Shown: positions 45,149-56,699 of the stretch, one piece after another | Layout: every line of letters starts with the position of its first letter | Numbering within the stretch: position 1 is the first letter of the stretch | Assembly: GCA_030490835.1 (NCBI GenBank) | Contig: CM059971.1 | Location: 69,148,224-69,212,223, forward strand | Length of the DNA: 64,000 nt | From: Annona cherimola | Taxonomy: Eukaryota > Streptophyta > Magnoliopsida > Magnoliales > Annonaceae | Reading direction: 5' to 3' | Notes under the pieces: model-generated | Database searches by the model: none | Seen by the model: only the letters and a program-made list of their open reading frames with translations | Told to the model about the DNA's origin: nothing | Program-made: the position numbers and the translations under genes

Positions 45149-45865
45149 ACGGTCGGAAAATTTTCAAACGTCGGCGCATTAAATGTGCGCCACCTACCTT
45201 CAAACGTTCGGATTCCCTCCACAATTATAAAAGGCATTCAATATGAACGAGGAGGGTAGCTGAAAATCATTAAGTGTGCATAACTCCTACCTTCAAGAGC
45301 ATTAAGTGATCAAGCCAACATTTAGAAGAAGAACTTTGCTTCAAACTGCCAAGAGCTGCTTGCTGAATCTCTAAGCCTACACTACAAGTTCTTCTCTACG
45401 CCAAATCTGCATCTATACAACAGTAACGTGTAAAAACTTTCTTTTGTTATTTCCTATTGTATTGAAATCGATTTAGTTTGGGTAACTAAGATCAAGTGTA
45501 AGCAAAGTAGTGTGTGATTGGAGTGGAACTCTTCACCTACTTGTGCTGTGGTTGTATATGCCCCCTAGAGCTAGAATCTAGAAGAGAGTGAAGACTCTAG
45601 TTGTATTCGCGGAATACATAGTGGAACCCAAGTCACAAGAGGTGTGAGCTTGGAAGAGTGGAGTAGGGAGGTTGCCCGAACCACTATAAAATCTTGCGTA
45701 TTGTTGTTTATTTTTGCTCTCTACACTATATTGTTTTTCATTCTATTTCTTCATAAAGGGGACTAGATTAATCTAGGGTAAAGTTTCTGTTAAAGTTTAA
45801 ATTTTTTAAAAACCCAATTCACCCCTCCCCTCTTGGGTAATTGCCATTAACTCGGGACTAACAAG

Positions 45866-45878
45866 TGGTATCAGAGCA
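45866..45878 (+). promoter_or_regulatory. Primer-binding site (initiator tRNA-Met)
   Basis: TGGTATCAGAGCA two bases after the LTR, the standard Copia primer site. Confidence 0.9.
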
Positions 45879-45911
45879 GGTCTTTGAGTTATACCAAAGA
45901 GATCTTTTAAT

Positions 45912-47781
45912 ATGGCATCCCAATCGACTTCCGTTCCCACATTTGCCAAAGGCTAATCTTTTACTAGGCCACCATTGTTTGATGGGAACAATTTCGGCTA
46001 TTGGAAGCTTCGTATGAAGCAACTCATCATGGCTACAGATATGGATTCTTGGATTGCAATCCAAGACGGTGTAACCTTGCCTATTGATGAAAGAGCTTCC
46101 AAATGGACCGATGAGGAAGTGAAAACTGTTAAGAGCAACGCCAAGGCTATGAATTCTTTATTTTGTGCTCTTACCGCTTCCGAATATGATAGAGTATCTT
46201 CTTATTTAACTGCCAAAGAGATATGTGATACACTAACATCTATTTATGAAGGAACTTCTCAAGTCTAAGGGACAAGGAGAAATATTTTGATTGGAGAATT
46301 TGAAACTTTAAAATGCTAGAAACAGAAAATATTTCTGAAATGTTTGCTAGATTCTCTAAAATTACTAATGCTTTGAAAGGTCTTGGAAGGGCAATTTCTG
46401 AATCTGAATAGGTTATGAAGATTCTAAGGGCGCTACCCGATTCATGGACTCCAAAAATTACTGCAATAGAAGAAGCCAAAGACCTAAACACATTGAAGCT
46501 AGAAGATCTTATTAGCTCATTAATGTCACATGAGCTAATCAAGAAAAGAAATGAAGATCACCTCAAAGGCAAGAGAACCATTGCATTGAAAGTAGCACAT
46601 TACTCGGATGAGTCCACCTCCTCATCACATAACGACAATGAAGACATTGCATTGTTAACCCAGAAATTTCGAAAGTTCGTAAGGAGATAAAAGAACTTTA
46701 AAGATTTCAAAGAAAGACCGCGAAAAGAGAAGAAGAAGGAGGTCACAAAGTGCTATAGATGCGGCGGTACGGGACATATGCAAGCTCAATGTCCTACACC
46801 GGAAGAGAGATCAAAAGATTAACAAGAAAGGAAGGGAAGACATGAAAGCAGAAAATTCCAAAGGCCAAAGGGAAGAGGAATGTACGTGAACGAAGAAACT
46901 TCATCCACAAGTAGTTCCTCAACCGATGATTTTGATGCGGCAAATTGTGCAAGAATATGCTGCATGGCGCGGATTGAGCAAGAAGAAGATTTGTCGTGTT
47001 TAAACACAACGGAAGTTTTGGAAGAGTAAACCACCTCAACCAAGTACACAAGTAATGAAGAGGTAACTTTCAAATTTTGCTATTCTCAATTTACTCACTC
47101 TTCTATTCAAGAATGTCTCAAATGTGCTGAATTAAAAGAATTACAACATGCATATGATTCATTATATGAGGAAATCAAAAACTAGGAAATAAGTTATTAT
47201 TAAAGAGACAACAATGCAATTCTATTATTATTATAAATGGAAAACTAGCTGAAAGTACATCAAAACTGAAAGATGAAAATAAATTGCTTTTGAAAGAAGT
47301 AGAGAAATTGAAAAAGGAGAATGAATCCTTAAATGAATCATTAGTTAAATTCTCTAATCCAGGAGAAAATGTGAGAATGGTTTTGAACATGACCTCTCAA
47401 ACAAATAAAAGAGGTCTTGGATACTCCACATTTGAGCAAAGAGAAAGTGGCAAATCGAATGTGCCAATACTTGGGAAAAATCAAACCAAAACTGCACCTA
47501 TCTACAAGCCCAAAGGGAAACACACTACGTGGACTAGAAGGCCAATTGTTGAATCAATACATACTTGGAGGCCTACTCCTAGATTACCAATGGCTTGCAA
47601 TTTTTGCAATAAGATGAGTCATAAAGTCTATAAATGTAACTTTAAGAAATTGTATGACCATGGTGCAAAATTAGTTTGGGTTCCAAGAAACACGAGATTT
47701 GAGCTTTCAAAGATAGAACAACAAAGATTAAATCAGTTTACTAACCCAAATGGACCCATAAAATGGGTACCAAAGAGATAA
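45912..47781 (+). pseudogene. Copia gag, broken
   Basis: Starts MASQSTSVPTFAKG at 45912 and hits TAA after 14 codons. The UBN2-type gag domain follows (LFDGNNFGYWKLRMKQLI, KAMNSLFCALTASEYDRV, YEGTSQV), then a stop at 46266 and a shift near 46300. It continues with ISEMFARFSKITNALK, a TAG at 46408 and ILRALPDSWTPKITAIEEAK. The first zinc knuckle is CYRCGGTGHMQAQC (about 46752-46793). A charged coiled-coil stretch (KEVEKLKKENESL, 47296-) and a second finger CNFCNKMSHKVYKC (about 47596-47637) precede the GPIKWVPK end. At least five stops or shifts are visible. Confidence 0.85.
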
Positions 47782-47797
47782 GATTTATTTGTTTATT

Positions 47798-48625
47798 TTT
47801 CAGATATGTTTCAAGGCAAAGGCAAGCAACGTTTGGTTCATGGATAGTGGTTGCTCAAGGCATATGACTGGTGAAAGAAGTTTATTTCATAAACTCAAGC
47901 CTTGCAACGATGGAACTGTTGCTTTTGGAAATAATGAGAAAGGTAAAATCAAAGGTAAATGAAACATTTATAGTATTTCAAATGCATGTATGGAAGATGT
48001 ATTATTTGTTAAAGGACTCAAGCACAATTTAATGAGTATTAGCCAATTATGTGACAAAGGATACAAGGTTGTGTTTGAATCATCTATAGGTAATGTATTT
48101 GATGGAGAACATATCATGTTTAGCGGAAAAAGACATGAAAATGTATATTCGGTATCACTGGATGAACTAGATGGTCAATGTCTAATGGTCATTGACAATG
48201 ATCCATGGGTTTAGCATAAGAGGCTTGGGCATATAAACATGACAAATATAAAGACTCTATGGAAGAAGAGTTTGGTAGAAGGATTGCCTAAATTGAAATA
48301 TGACAAAGATAAAATTTGCAAGGCATGTCAATTGTCAAAACAACCTAAAATGCCTTTCTCTACCAAAAAGGAGATTTCCACCACTAGGTCACTTGAATTG
48401 CTACACATGGATCTATATGGGCCATCCGACATTTTAACCATTGGTGGAAAGAAATATGTGTTTGTAATAGTTGATGATTTTTCAAGATTCACATGGGTAA
48501 TTCTCTTAGCTAGCAAAGATGAAGTCTTCTCTATGTTTGCAACTTTTGTAAACTTGGTGCAAAATGAAAAACAATGTACTATTATGACCATTAGAAGTGA
48601 ATTTGGGATTCATTTGGACAATTGC
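47798..48625 (+). pseudogene. Copia protease and partial integrase, broken
   Basis: The aspartic protease is clear (NVWFMDSGCSRHMTG, catalytic D at 47843) but a TGA follows near 47959. The integrase has its HHCC finger (HKRLGH near 48215, CKACQ near 48318) with the preceding tryptophan codon of WxWH changed to TAG (48212). The core begins ELLHMDLYGP and VIVDDFSRFTW, carrying the first catalytic Asp. It ends after TIRSEFG, before the later catalytic residues. Everything downstream in a normal Copia polyprotein is absent. Confidence 0.87.
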
Positions 48626-48879
48626 CACAACTGCCGAACCCCTACAATGAAACGTGGAATCTGACGAAACCAAAAATACTGTAGCGATTTTGACCAATTT
48701 TGGCTACTATAGCAATTTTGACTTCTGGATGCATAATTTTACAAAAACCCTCGTGAATTTATGATTTTACAAAAAGGTACCTATTACTAAGAAATTATAG
48801 AAAAACTCAAATTTTGATAAAAAATTTGCAGGAGATATAACATGAGGGTACATATTTAGAGGTGTTCTATAACATGAAG
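48626..48879. other. Junction after the truncated Copia element
   Basis: Contains ACGAAACCAAAAATACTGTA, resembling ACGAACCGAAAAAATACTGT at about 44152 on the other side of the element, so the two flanks may derive from one sequence. Confidence 0.4.
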
Positions 48880-49102
48880 ATTTTCTATAAATTTTTTGTT
48901 CAATGTAAATATTTATTAAATTGATAGTTTTACATTGATTTCACTTGAAGTAAATAAATTTGTATTTTTATTTTAAATTAATTAATTTTAGTAACAATAA
49001 ATCACAATTATTGTATTAATATGTTAAATTTATAATATAAGCTGTAATAATATTATTTTATAATTTTAATAAATTTTGTTATAAAATTTCTATTAAATAT
49101 AG
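48880..49102. repeat. 223-bp direct repeat, right copy
   Basis: Matches 43491-43713 in the same orientation; see that entry. Confidence 0.8.
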
Positions 49103-49416
49103 TTATTTGCTAAATTGATTATTTAATCAATCCCAAAAAGTAACATACATTTATATATTAAATCTAAATTACAATTATATATAATTTATCACAATTTTAG
49201 TTTTACAGCGTCATATATATAATAATTTTTACAGTTTTATATATTTATGTAAATTTCTATTTCATTTAATTGAGTGGAGTTAATATTTTTAATTATAACT
49301 TTATATATTTATTTAGTTTTAAAATTATTTAAAGATTTGCGTAGTTCTAAAATAAATTATTAAGTATATATCTTTTACAAAATACACAAATTAGGTAAAA
49401 TATTTATGAAATATCA

Positions 49417-50895
49417 AAAATTAGATGTTGTTAGATGCGATTAAATGCGGTTAGATGCTGTTAGGCGTTGTTAGATTAAGGTAGATTTCATTAAATCGTA
49501 TTATCTGGAATTCAAATTCTGTAATTAAGGTATAAATGACTTTATAAGGTGCCTAGGACCATATTACAAGTGTTAAACTAGGATTAACTTATTAATTTCA
49601 AAAATTAGATGCAGTTAGATGCTGTTAGATGCGGTTAGATACTGCTAGATTAAGGTGATTTCATTAAATCGTATTATCTGGGTTTCAAATAATGTAATTA
49701 AGGTATAAATGACCTTATAAAGGGCCTAGGATCATATTACAGGTGTCAAATAAGGATTAACTTATTAATTTCAAAAATTAGATGCAGTTAGATGTTATTA
49801 GATGCGGTTAAATGTTGTTAGATGTCATTAGACGTTGTTAGATTAAGGTGGACTTCATTAAATCGTATTATCTGGATTTAAATTCCGTTATTAAGGTATA
49901 AATGACGTTATAAGAGGCCTAAGATCATATTACAGGTGTTAAATTAGGATTAACTTATTAATTTCAAAAATTAGATGCTGTTATATGCGGTTAGACGTTG
50001 TTAAATTAAGGTGAATTTCATTAAATCGTATTATCTGAGTTTCAAATTCCGTTATTAAAGTATAAATGACGTAATAAGGCGCCTAGGACCATATTATAAG
50101 TGTTAAATTATGATTAACTTATTAATTTCAAAAATTAGATGTGGTTAGACGCGGTTAGACGCTGCTAGATTAAAGTGATTTCATTAAATCGTATTATATG
50201 GGTTTCAAATTCTATAATTAAGGTATAAATGACCTTATAAATGGCCTAGGATCATATTACCGGTATCAAATTAGGGTTAACTTATTAATTTAAAAAATTA
50301 GATGCGGTTAGATACTGTTAGATGCGGTTAGATGATGTTAGATGTCGTTAGACGCTGTTAAATTAAGGTGGATTTCATTAAATTGTATTATCTGGGTTTC
50401 AAATTCTGTTATTAAGGTATAAATGACGTTATAAGGGGCCTAAGATCATATTACCGATGTTAAATTAGGATTAACTTAATAATTTCAAAAATTAGATGCG
50501 GTTAGATGTTGTTAGATGTTGTTAGACGTTGTTAGATTAAGGTGAATTTCATTAAATCGTATTATCTAATTTTCAAATTCCGTTATTAAGGTATAAATGA
50601 CGTTATAAGGGGTCTAGGATCATATTATAAGTGTTAAATTAGGATTAACTTATTAATTTCAAAAATTAGATGTGGTTAGATGCGGTTAGATGCTGTTAGA
50701 CGCTGTTAGATTAAGATGATTTCATTAAATTGTATTATTTGGGTTTCAAATTCCGTTATTAAGATATAAATGACCTTATAAGGGGCCTAGGGTCATATTA
50801 CAGGTGTTAAATTATGATTAACTTATTAATTTCAAAAATTAAATGTTGTTAAATGCGGTTAAATGCTGTTAGATGCTGTTATATGTGATTATATT
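49417..50895. repeat. Two-level tandem repeat
   Basis: Nine units start at TTAGATG or TTAAATG: about 49421, 49605, 49778, 49971, 50135, 50298, 50492, 50666 and 50839. Spacing varies from 163 to 194 bp because each unit begins with a variable number of ~10-bp GTTAGATGC-type subunits. The rest of the unit is constant (TTTCATTAAATCGTATTATC, AAGGTATAAATGAC, CCTAGGA, ATTAACTTATTAATTTCAAA). No coding capacity. Confidence 0.93.
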
Positions 50896-52041
50896 TGGAA
50901 AATAAAAGAATATTAATAAATTTTCAAAAAATCAAAAAAAAATGAATGAAATTGTTATTTTTTAGAGTACCTTAATTACATTAACTTTAAATAATATAAC
51001 ATAACTCCTAATATAAATTATATTTTCCAACTTTACCAATTATAATGAAATCTTATTAAAAAATAATTTTTTGTATAGAAATATTTTTAAAAATTGTCAA
51101 ATAATGAAAAATTATGTCTACATACATTTTAGTAGTCGATCCAGCAAATGAATGGAATAGATTGAGATTTTGTATATATATAATACAAATTTTATTAAAA
51201 AACCAAACATACTCACGTTTTAAACAAATATATTCACGCTATAAAATTATCACAATGCCCCTACTTCCTTTTTTTTCTCATGAAGAAGGCTTTCCATGGG
51301 TTGGGGCTCTTGTTAAAATCGGAGCATGTTTTTGTTATCTCCCGCTTGAAGGTACAAGAAATGTGTAAGAAAGGTCTTGCAGTGTAACAGATATTGAAAA
51401 GAAATATTAAAAAATTGTAAAAATATTTCAAGGCTTCAACGTAATAAAAGTCGAGCTGTATGTAAAATATCTACCAATAAAAAAATAGCAAAAATTATCT
51501 ACTTTTGTTATATTGATATGCATAACGAAATTCAGCTGCTTATAATGTGTTGTCATATATCCTAGCAAATATTAGTTGTTTGGATGCATTTACTACCATT
51601 ATTATATGTATAAAAAATTTAGTATATATAAAGTCACCCCGTAAAATGCATTTTATCGTAGTGTATCGACAAAACCAAATTTTCTTCAGCAATCGTAAGT
51701 TTTTGCAAGAAAATTTTGATTACCAAAAACTAAAACTTTCGTAGTGATAGCTATCGTCTTAGCAATGTCTTCATATATCATCATGCGTGCCTTGATGTAT
51801 ATCGACACATGTATGATTTAGATAGAAAAATTATATATCATTGGCAAAAATAAATTTTCCTCAGTCGTTGCTATATAACACATACAAATAACTATTGACA
51901 ACAAAATTTTCTCTAGGAATAATTTTTTGTGAGAAAATTTTGGTTGTCAAAGACAATGACTTTTGCAGTGACAGATGTCGTCTCGGCAATATCTTCATCA
52001 TCATTCATACCTCAATGTATCTCTCTATATATATGCATGAT
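50896..52041. other. Intergenic DNA 3' of the second peptide gene
   Basis: A diverged ~118-bp direct repeat lies at 51705-51822 and 51930-52047 (GCAAGAAAATTTTGATTACC / GTGAGAAAATTTTGGTTGTC, both ending GCATGATTTAGA or GTATGATTTAGA). The second copy runs to the stop codon of the peptide gene. No gene. Confidence 0.4.
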
Positions 52042-52281
52042 TTAGACTCCGTCCTCTGTTCGACGCTCGCGGCAGCCGAAGAATGACTGGCAGCCGCGTA
52101 CATATTCGTTGGCCGGTTGAGGTTTGTATGGTTGGTTAGGAACAGAGTCAGGAAAGGTGGCATCATCGCTGTCGCCGCCACCCGCAGTAGCTGATTCCAC
52201 AATGCTCGAATGGCTCAGAAGCACAAGACCCATCAGCAAGGCCATACCCAACACCCACGTTCGTATTTTCTTCACCCCCAT
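52042..52281 (-). CDS. Small secreted RALF-like peptide
   Basis: A 79-residue single-exon protein. Residues 1 to about 31 are a signal peptide (MGVKKIRTW, then a hydrophobic core VLGMALLMGLVLLSHSS, cleavage near VESA). The mature part is SDDATFPDSVPNQPYKPQ followed by PANEYVRGCQSFFGCRERR and EDGV. In RALF peptides the C-terminal half has a conserved ANPYxRGC-x5-CR pattern, which this matches in order and spacing. The first cysteine pair, the YISY motif and the dibasic cleavage site of typical RALFs are absent, so it would carry a single disulfide. It could be a divergent RALF-like signal acting outside the cell on a receptor kinase, or a chance resemblance. The paralogue lies at 8004-8255. 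The promoter with a TATA box is intact. Confidence 0.65.
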   Translation of the reverse strand: MGVKKIRTWVLGMALLMGLVLLSHSSIVESATAGGGDSDDATFPDSVPNQPYKPQPANEYVRGCQSFFGCRERRTEDGV

Positions 52282-52756
52282 CTCTCTCTCTCTATTGTAC
52301 TGTGTAAGATATGAGGGGGATAATGGGCATTATTATTTATAACCTGACATCAGCTTCTAAAATGGGAACTAGCCGTTTTTTTTTTTAGGAAGTTGAATGA
52401 ATCGTAAGAAAAAAATGGTTATTTTCCGTTTTTTATGAAGTCGGATGAATGGTGAGAGAGAGAGAGAGCGCGCGCGCTTTGGGCAGTTAGCGTTGTAAAA
52501 ATGAATGCCCGTTATGGGTTCTTATTGCACGTCCATACGTTTTTCAGAACCGTTTGTAACCCTCCCAGGTTACATATTTTCGTCGTATATATGTAAACAT
52601 GCATGGGAATTCGATATAAATAACAGAACACAAATTCTCCTAAATTCTATAATCAAAAATAAAAATTCTCCTAAATTCTTTCAGAATTGTTGGTACTTAT
52701 GTTGTGAAATGTGTGTGATTCTTATCCCTTTTTTTATCTCACTCTGAATCTTTAGA
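52282..52756. other. Upstream region of the RALF-like gene
   Basis: Contains the core promoter, a (GA)n-(GC)n microsatellite at 52453-52478, and no other gene. Confidence 0.45.
52333..52343 (-). promoter_or_regulatory. TATA box of the RALF-like gene
   Basis: Minus strand GGTTATAAATAA, about 55-60 bases before the ATG at 52281. It is preceded by TGTCAG as in the paralogue's promoter. Confidence 0.55.
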
Positions 52757-53015
52757 ACCAGAAATCTTTGATCAATCTTCAACTAAAACTTTTTACTCTC
52801 CATGATTATCCTATTTTTTAATATTTTTTCTTCCTTGTAGAACAATTACCTTACTTTTCAATCATGTTTACACGACTACTAATACATCAAACCTATCTAT
52901 TTTAACTTTATCATCTTTACTCTTCATCATTACCTCTATCATATCACATCATTTTCTCACATTTTAAAAACTTTCACACCAAAATTTTTTTTATTAATTT
53001 TCAGACTCACCATAG
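52757..53015. repeat. Degenerate MITE of the GTGTTTGG family
   Basis: Shares TCTATTTTAACTTTATCATC, CATCATTACC and ATATCACATCATTTTCTC with the inverse of the 10021 and 40553 copies. The ends are unclear. Confidence 0.35.
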
Positions 53016-54800
53016 TGTTTAGATTTCTAACATTAGTATTCCATCAAAAGCTACTTTATTATGCTACTTTCATAACCAACATAAAGTTTTTAGCAAATAA
53101 AAAAAACTAGGGCGCATTAAGCATAGCAACAAATATATGCTCGAGATTTGTACGAATTAATCCTTAAACTCCTCATTCTGGAACATATGTGTCATGGATC
53201 AACTGTTACTAAACCTCTTTTGTGAAGCTATATGCTTTTAAAATTTGCTCCCTTGTTTACTCAAACGTTAGAACATCTCGAATATCCTAGATAAATCTCA
53301 TACGTCTTCTATTAACATTAGACATGACTATATCTTTTGCAACCAGCCATAAAAAATAATGAATCTATTTTGGAACTTTAAGCTTCCATATCTAACATCA
53401 CACCTTATTCTCATCTCTCTTCACCTCAATTATGAGATGGTTATACCCTCCTCTCTATTCTTCATCGAAGCTCCGCGAGGACGAAAATCACGCACTCTCT
53501 CTTCATCTCTCTTCCTTGTTGCAGATCTAAATGTATGAAAATGGGCCCATCTTCTTCCCGCAAATACTCCTCTCCCGTCTCTCTTCTATCCTCTTCTGCT
53601 CTACAAAATTCGATCAGAGAATTCGTGGATTCAGGGATTTTGCCTGCTATGGTTGCCAAGTTCACCCACTTATGTGGATTTTGTTGGATTTTGGAGGAGA
53701 GTTCTTGCCGATCGTAGATTTAAATTTTTGTCTTAGCGACTTTATGGACTTCGTCGATCAATGGCGTTTGAAGATGTCGGCTGCCTGGCTTGATTGTCAG
53801 ATTGAATTTTCCATCTAATAGTTGCTGAAATAGACGATGGAAATGAAAGATGATGCGACCACCACTGAAGAAGCAGTAGTTGTTGTGCGCTGAAGGTGTT
53901 AACAGGGGCTCGTCGTTAGTGGAGTTGGGCAAGTTGGATAGTATCAATTTTGAGAAGGGCTACTATCGAATGTCAACTGCCAGCTGTGATTGAGGTTAGG
54001 ACTGTTGTGATTTTTGTAAGGAACTACTTCCAAAATTGCCAGAGGCAAATATTCGGTCGATCGTTCAATTGGAAGAGGGATGTTGATGGTCAATTGGCAG
54101 GGCATCAGTTTGATGGGGATGGATCGACGGATTAAAAGGGGATGACGCTAGACTTGTTGCTATGAGCTTTTTCCTTGGCTGAAGAATTCCTTATTTGCCA
54201 ATGTAGAAGAACTCTTGTTGGCAGTGATTTCTGACAGTTTTCATGGGGTCTAATCAAATTTGGAGGAGAAACTACAGCCTGGCTTTGCTATGATCGTGAC
54301 TAATGCTTGAGTGTAGCAAATTACAAGGATCCGAGCAGTGTATTTGCTAATTTTGTGATATATTTTGTTACATTTCGATCATGTACTAATTATAATTTAT
54401 CAATGCTAATTTTTTGAGTTAAGAGTTATTCAGTTGAAAATCGTGGTTTGTATTTGTCTGAAGGATGATCTTTTATGGTGATCTAGAAATTGGGAGGGGG
54501 AGAGAAACGACGCACAAGAGCAATGGTGACGAGCGATTGGCAAAATCAAATAGAGAGAGGGAAGAATAAAGAGGCACAGGGACGACTAGGGTTCATGAGA
54601 TGGGTGATTTAGGGAAAACGAGAGACAAATTTGAGGGAGAGAGATGGTGATTTCATTGCTGGAGAGAGATACGAGGAAGAGAGATATGATGGGAGAGAGT
54701 GGTGATATTACCGGAGAGAGAAGTGAGGAAGAGAATTGAGAAAGAGAGAGAGCAGAATGGGCAAAGAGCTTAGATTTTTTTCAAATTAGTCCCCTGAACA
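53016..54800. other. Intergenic DNA with GC-richer patch
   Basis: 53450-54330 is GC-richer, with several short open frames but no recognisable protein. 54500-54770 is a GA-rich strand (many GAGAGAGA runs). The last eight bases (54793-54800, CCTGAACA) are the target duplication of the next element. Confidence 0.35.
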
Positions 54801-56344
54801 TAGGGGTGCAACTTGGGTCGGGTACCCATGGGTCGACCCGACGGGTACCCTAAATAGGGTCGGTTCGGTTCCATCCTGGTTACCCGCAGGGTCGGTTCGA
54901 TTCCGGGTAAAAAATACCCGTGGGAATTTGGGTAGGGTCGGTTCCAGGTTTCGAGTACCCGGAACCGACCCGAATTGTATATAATAATATTATAATATAT
55001 ATAGATATGAATTCGAGCCTGTGCCCTAAAATTTCTGCGTCGCGGTCGCGCTGCCAGCCTGCCCTAATTTCCAGTTCCCAAATCAATTTCGTCGCTGCCT
55101 CCATGCCGCGTTGCGTGCGTTGCTGCCGCCGTTCCGCCATTCCTCCACGACGCTGACTCGCTGCCACCGTTCCGCCATTCCTCCTCGTCGCTGGCTCGCT
55201 GTCGTTCCGCCGTTCCTCCTCGTTGCTGCTATTCCGCCATTCCTCCTCATGGCTGTTGTTCCGTCATTCCTCTGCTTCGCTGCCATTTCGCCATTCCTTT
55301 GCTTCGTTGTCGTTTCGTCATTCCTCCACGTCCGATCATCGTCCTCGATGCCGTCAACTTGTTAGCACCACGTGCGCTTGTCGTCCTCGACACCGGCAAC
55401 CAATCAACGCTGCCACGTCTGCTCATCATCGTCGACGCCGTCAGCATGTCATCGGCTCATCCACTGGTCGTCCTCAACGCCGTCAGTCATTCACGCCTCG
55501 ATAAGTCCTTGACGCCGACGTCGACGCCGACAAGTCCTCGATGCCGACAGCCAATCTGCTCAGCAGCTCGACCCTTCCCGCCTTCCTAAACTCCCAAAAC
55601 AAAACCCAAAAGCAGAGACAAGTTTTTGAAATTTGCGGTGCCAGTGATTGTGTCGTGTTTTGTTTTTTTCGCCATCTTAGGCGTTGTTCTGTTTATGAGA
55701 AGGAAGAGCAAGTTCGCTGAAGTCTGCGGCCTCCGGCAGTCCGCCCTCGATAAGTCGACGCGCAGTGGCAGCTGCGGCACAGCTCCTCCCCTCAACAGTC
55801 GACGGCAGACGCGCAGCTCTCCAGGTCTCTCTATGCCTTCAATTTTTGATTTGCAATTTTGCGTGTTGATCTGTAAATTTCTATGTGTTCAGGACATGAG
55901 AAAACTCCAAAATCCCATTCCGATCCCTGCATATCACCAAACAAAATGACTGAAAAACATCTCAGAATGCAAAACATATTTTGTAGTGATTCGTGTAGAT
56001 GGTTGATTGCATGTAAAAGATTTTTTTATTTTACAAAAATTCATGTCTGGACAGTTAATCATTTAGCGGTGATTTATTTTGCTGTGCTTTATGTATGAGG
56101 ACAATTAAATTAACAAGTTATTCTTTTTCTAGTTCATGTATGTGGCTGCATATTGCATGATAATATAATTTTTTAGGAACCAATTTGGAACCGGAACCGG
56201 AACCGACCCGCCCTTAAAAAAATAGGATAGGGGTAGGCTCCGAACCGACCCGGCCTAAAATAGGGTAGGGTAAAGATTTTCTAAAATAGGGTAAGGGTAG
56301 GTTCCACCCCTATCCGGACCTACCCGGACCAAGTTGCACCCCTA
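54801..56344. mobile_element. hAT-like element with GC-rich interior, perfect TSD
   Basis: 1544 bp. Left end TAGGGGTGCAACTTGGGTCG, right end GGACCAAGTTGCACCCCTA. Identical 8-mers CCTGAACA flank it (54793-54800 and 56345-56352). The subterminal regions are rich in GGGTACCC and GGTCGGTTC motifs on the left and ACCGACCC and TAGGGTAGG on the right. The centre (about 55020-55860) is GC-rich and contains a run of diverged TTCCGCCATTCCTCCTCG repeats (55130-55330). No transposase is present, so it is non-autonomous. The interior may be captured host sequence, but no known protein is recognisable. Confidence 0.88.
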
Positions 56345-56352
56345 CCTGAACA

Positions 56353-56699
56353 GGGACTAGTGCATGTGATTTCTGCATAAACAGGATTCATTGATCCAAA
56401 TTTACGCCACGCCATCAGACGGCTCCCGTTCAGCGGGCTAAGCGCCTGGGCACTTAGCCTGAGCGCATATGATCACTACTCTATAAGTTTTCTTTACAAT
56501 AACTACCATCGCTAGATAAAACCTACTTATGAATCTTCAATTTGATTGTCATTCACAATAAATCAAAAAATTATTTTCAAGGTCACACTTTCTGACGAGT
56601 AGTAATGGAAAAGGTTTCACTTTCAAACATAAAGATCGTCCCATTAACCCTTTATCCCTTAATAATAACAATCATTTTTTCCCAATACTTAAATGGATT
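56353..56699. other. Intergenic DNA
   Basis: About 56430-56475 resembles half of the small fold-back MITE at 38926-39037. Nothing else is recognised. Confidence 0.4.

Larger units (their letters stand above)
44208..45863 (+). repeat. 5' LTR of the Sirevirus-like element
   Basis: Starts TGTTGGAAATATG and ends GGGACTAACA. A TATA motif TTATAAAAG lies at about 45225-45233, giving a probable transcription start near 45255-45265. Two blocks of palindromic minisatellite lie upstream of it. Confidence 0.85.
44208..48625 (+). mobile_element. Sirevirus-like Copia element, 3' truncated
   Basis: A 1656-bp 5' LTR, primer-binding site, gag with two CCHC knuckles, protease, and integrase cut off within the core. 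No reverse transcriptase, RNase H or 3' LTR is present. The right edge is taken where homology to integrase ends, near 48625. The long LTR, the gag layout and the GPIKWVPK motif at its end point to the Sirevirus (SIRE/Maximus) lineage. Several stops and frameshifts show it is dead. Its GC content and codon pattern stand out from the surrounding AT-rich DNA. Confidence 0.88.

Noticed and set aside
55083..55589. Several open frames in the GC-rich core of the 54801 element
   Set aside because: They arise from repeated TTCCGCC and CGCCGTCA units in all frames and show no protein family features.
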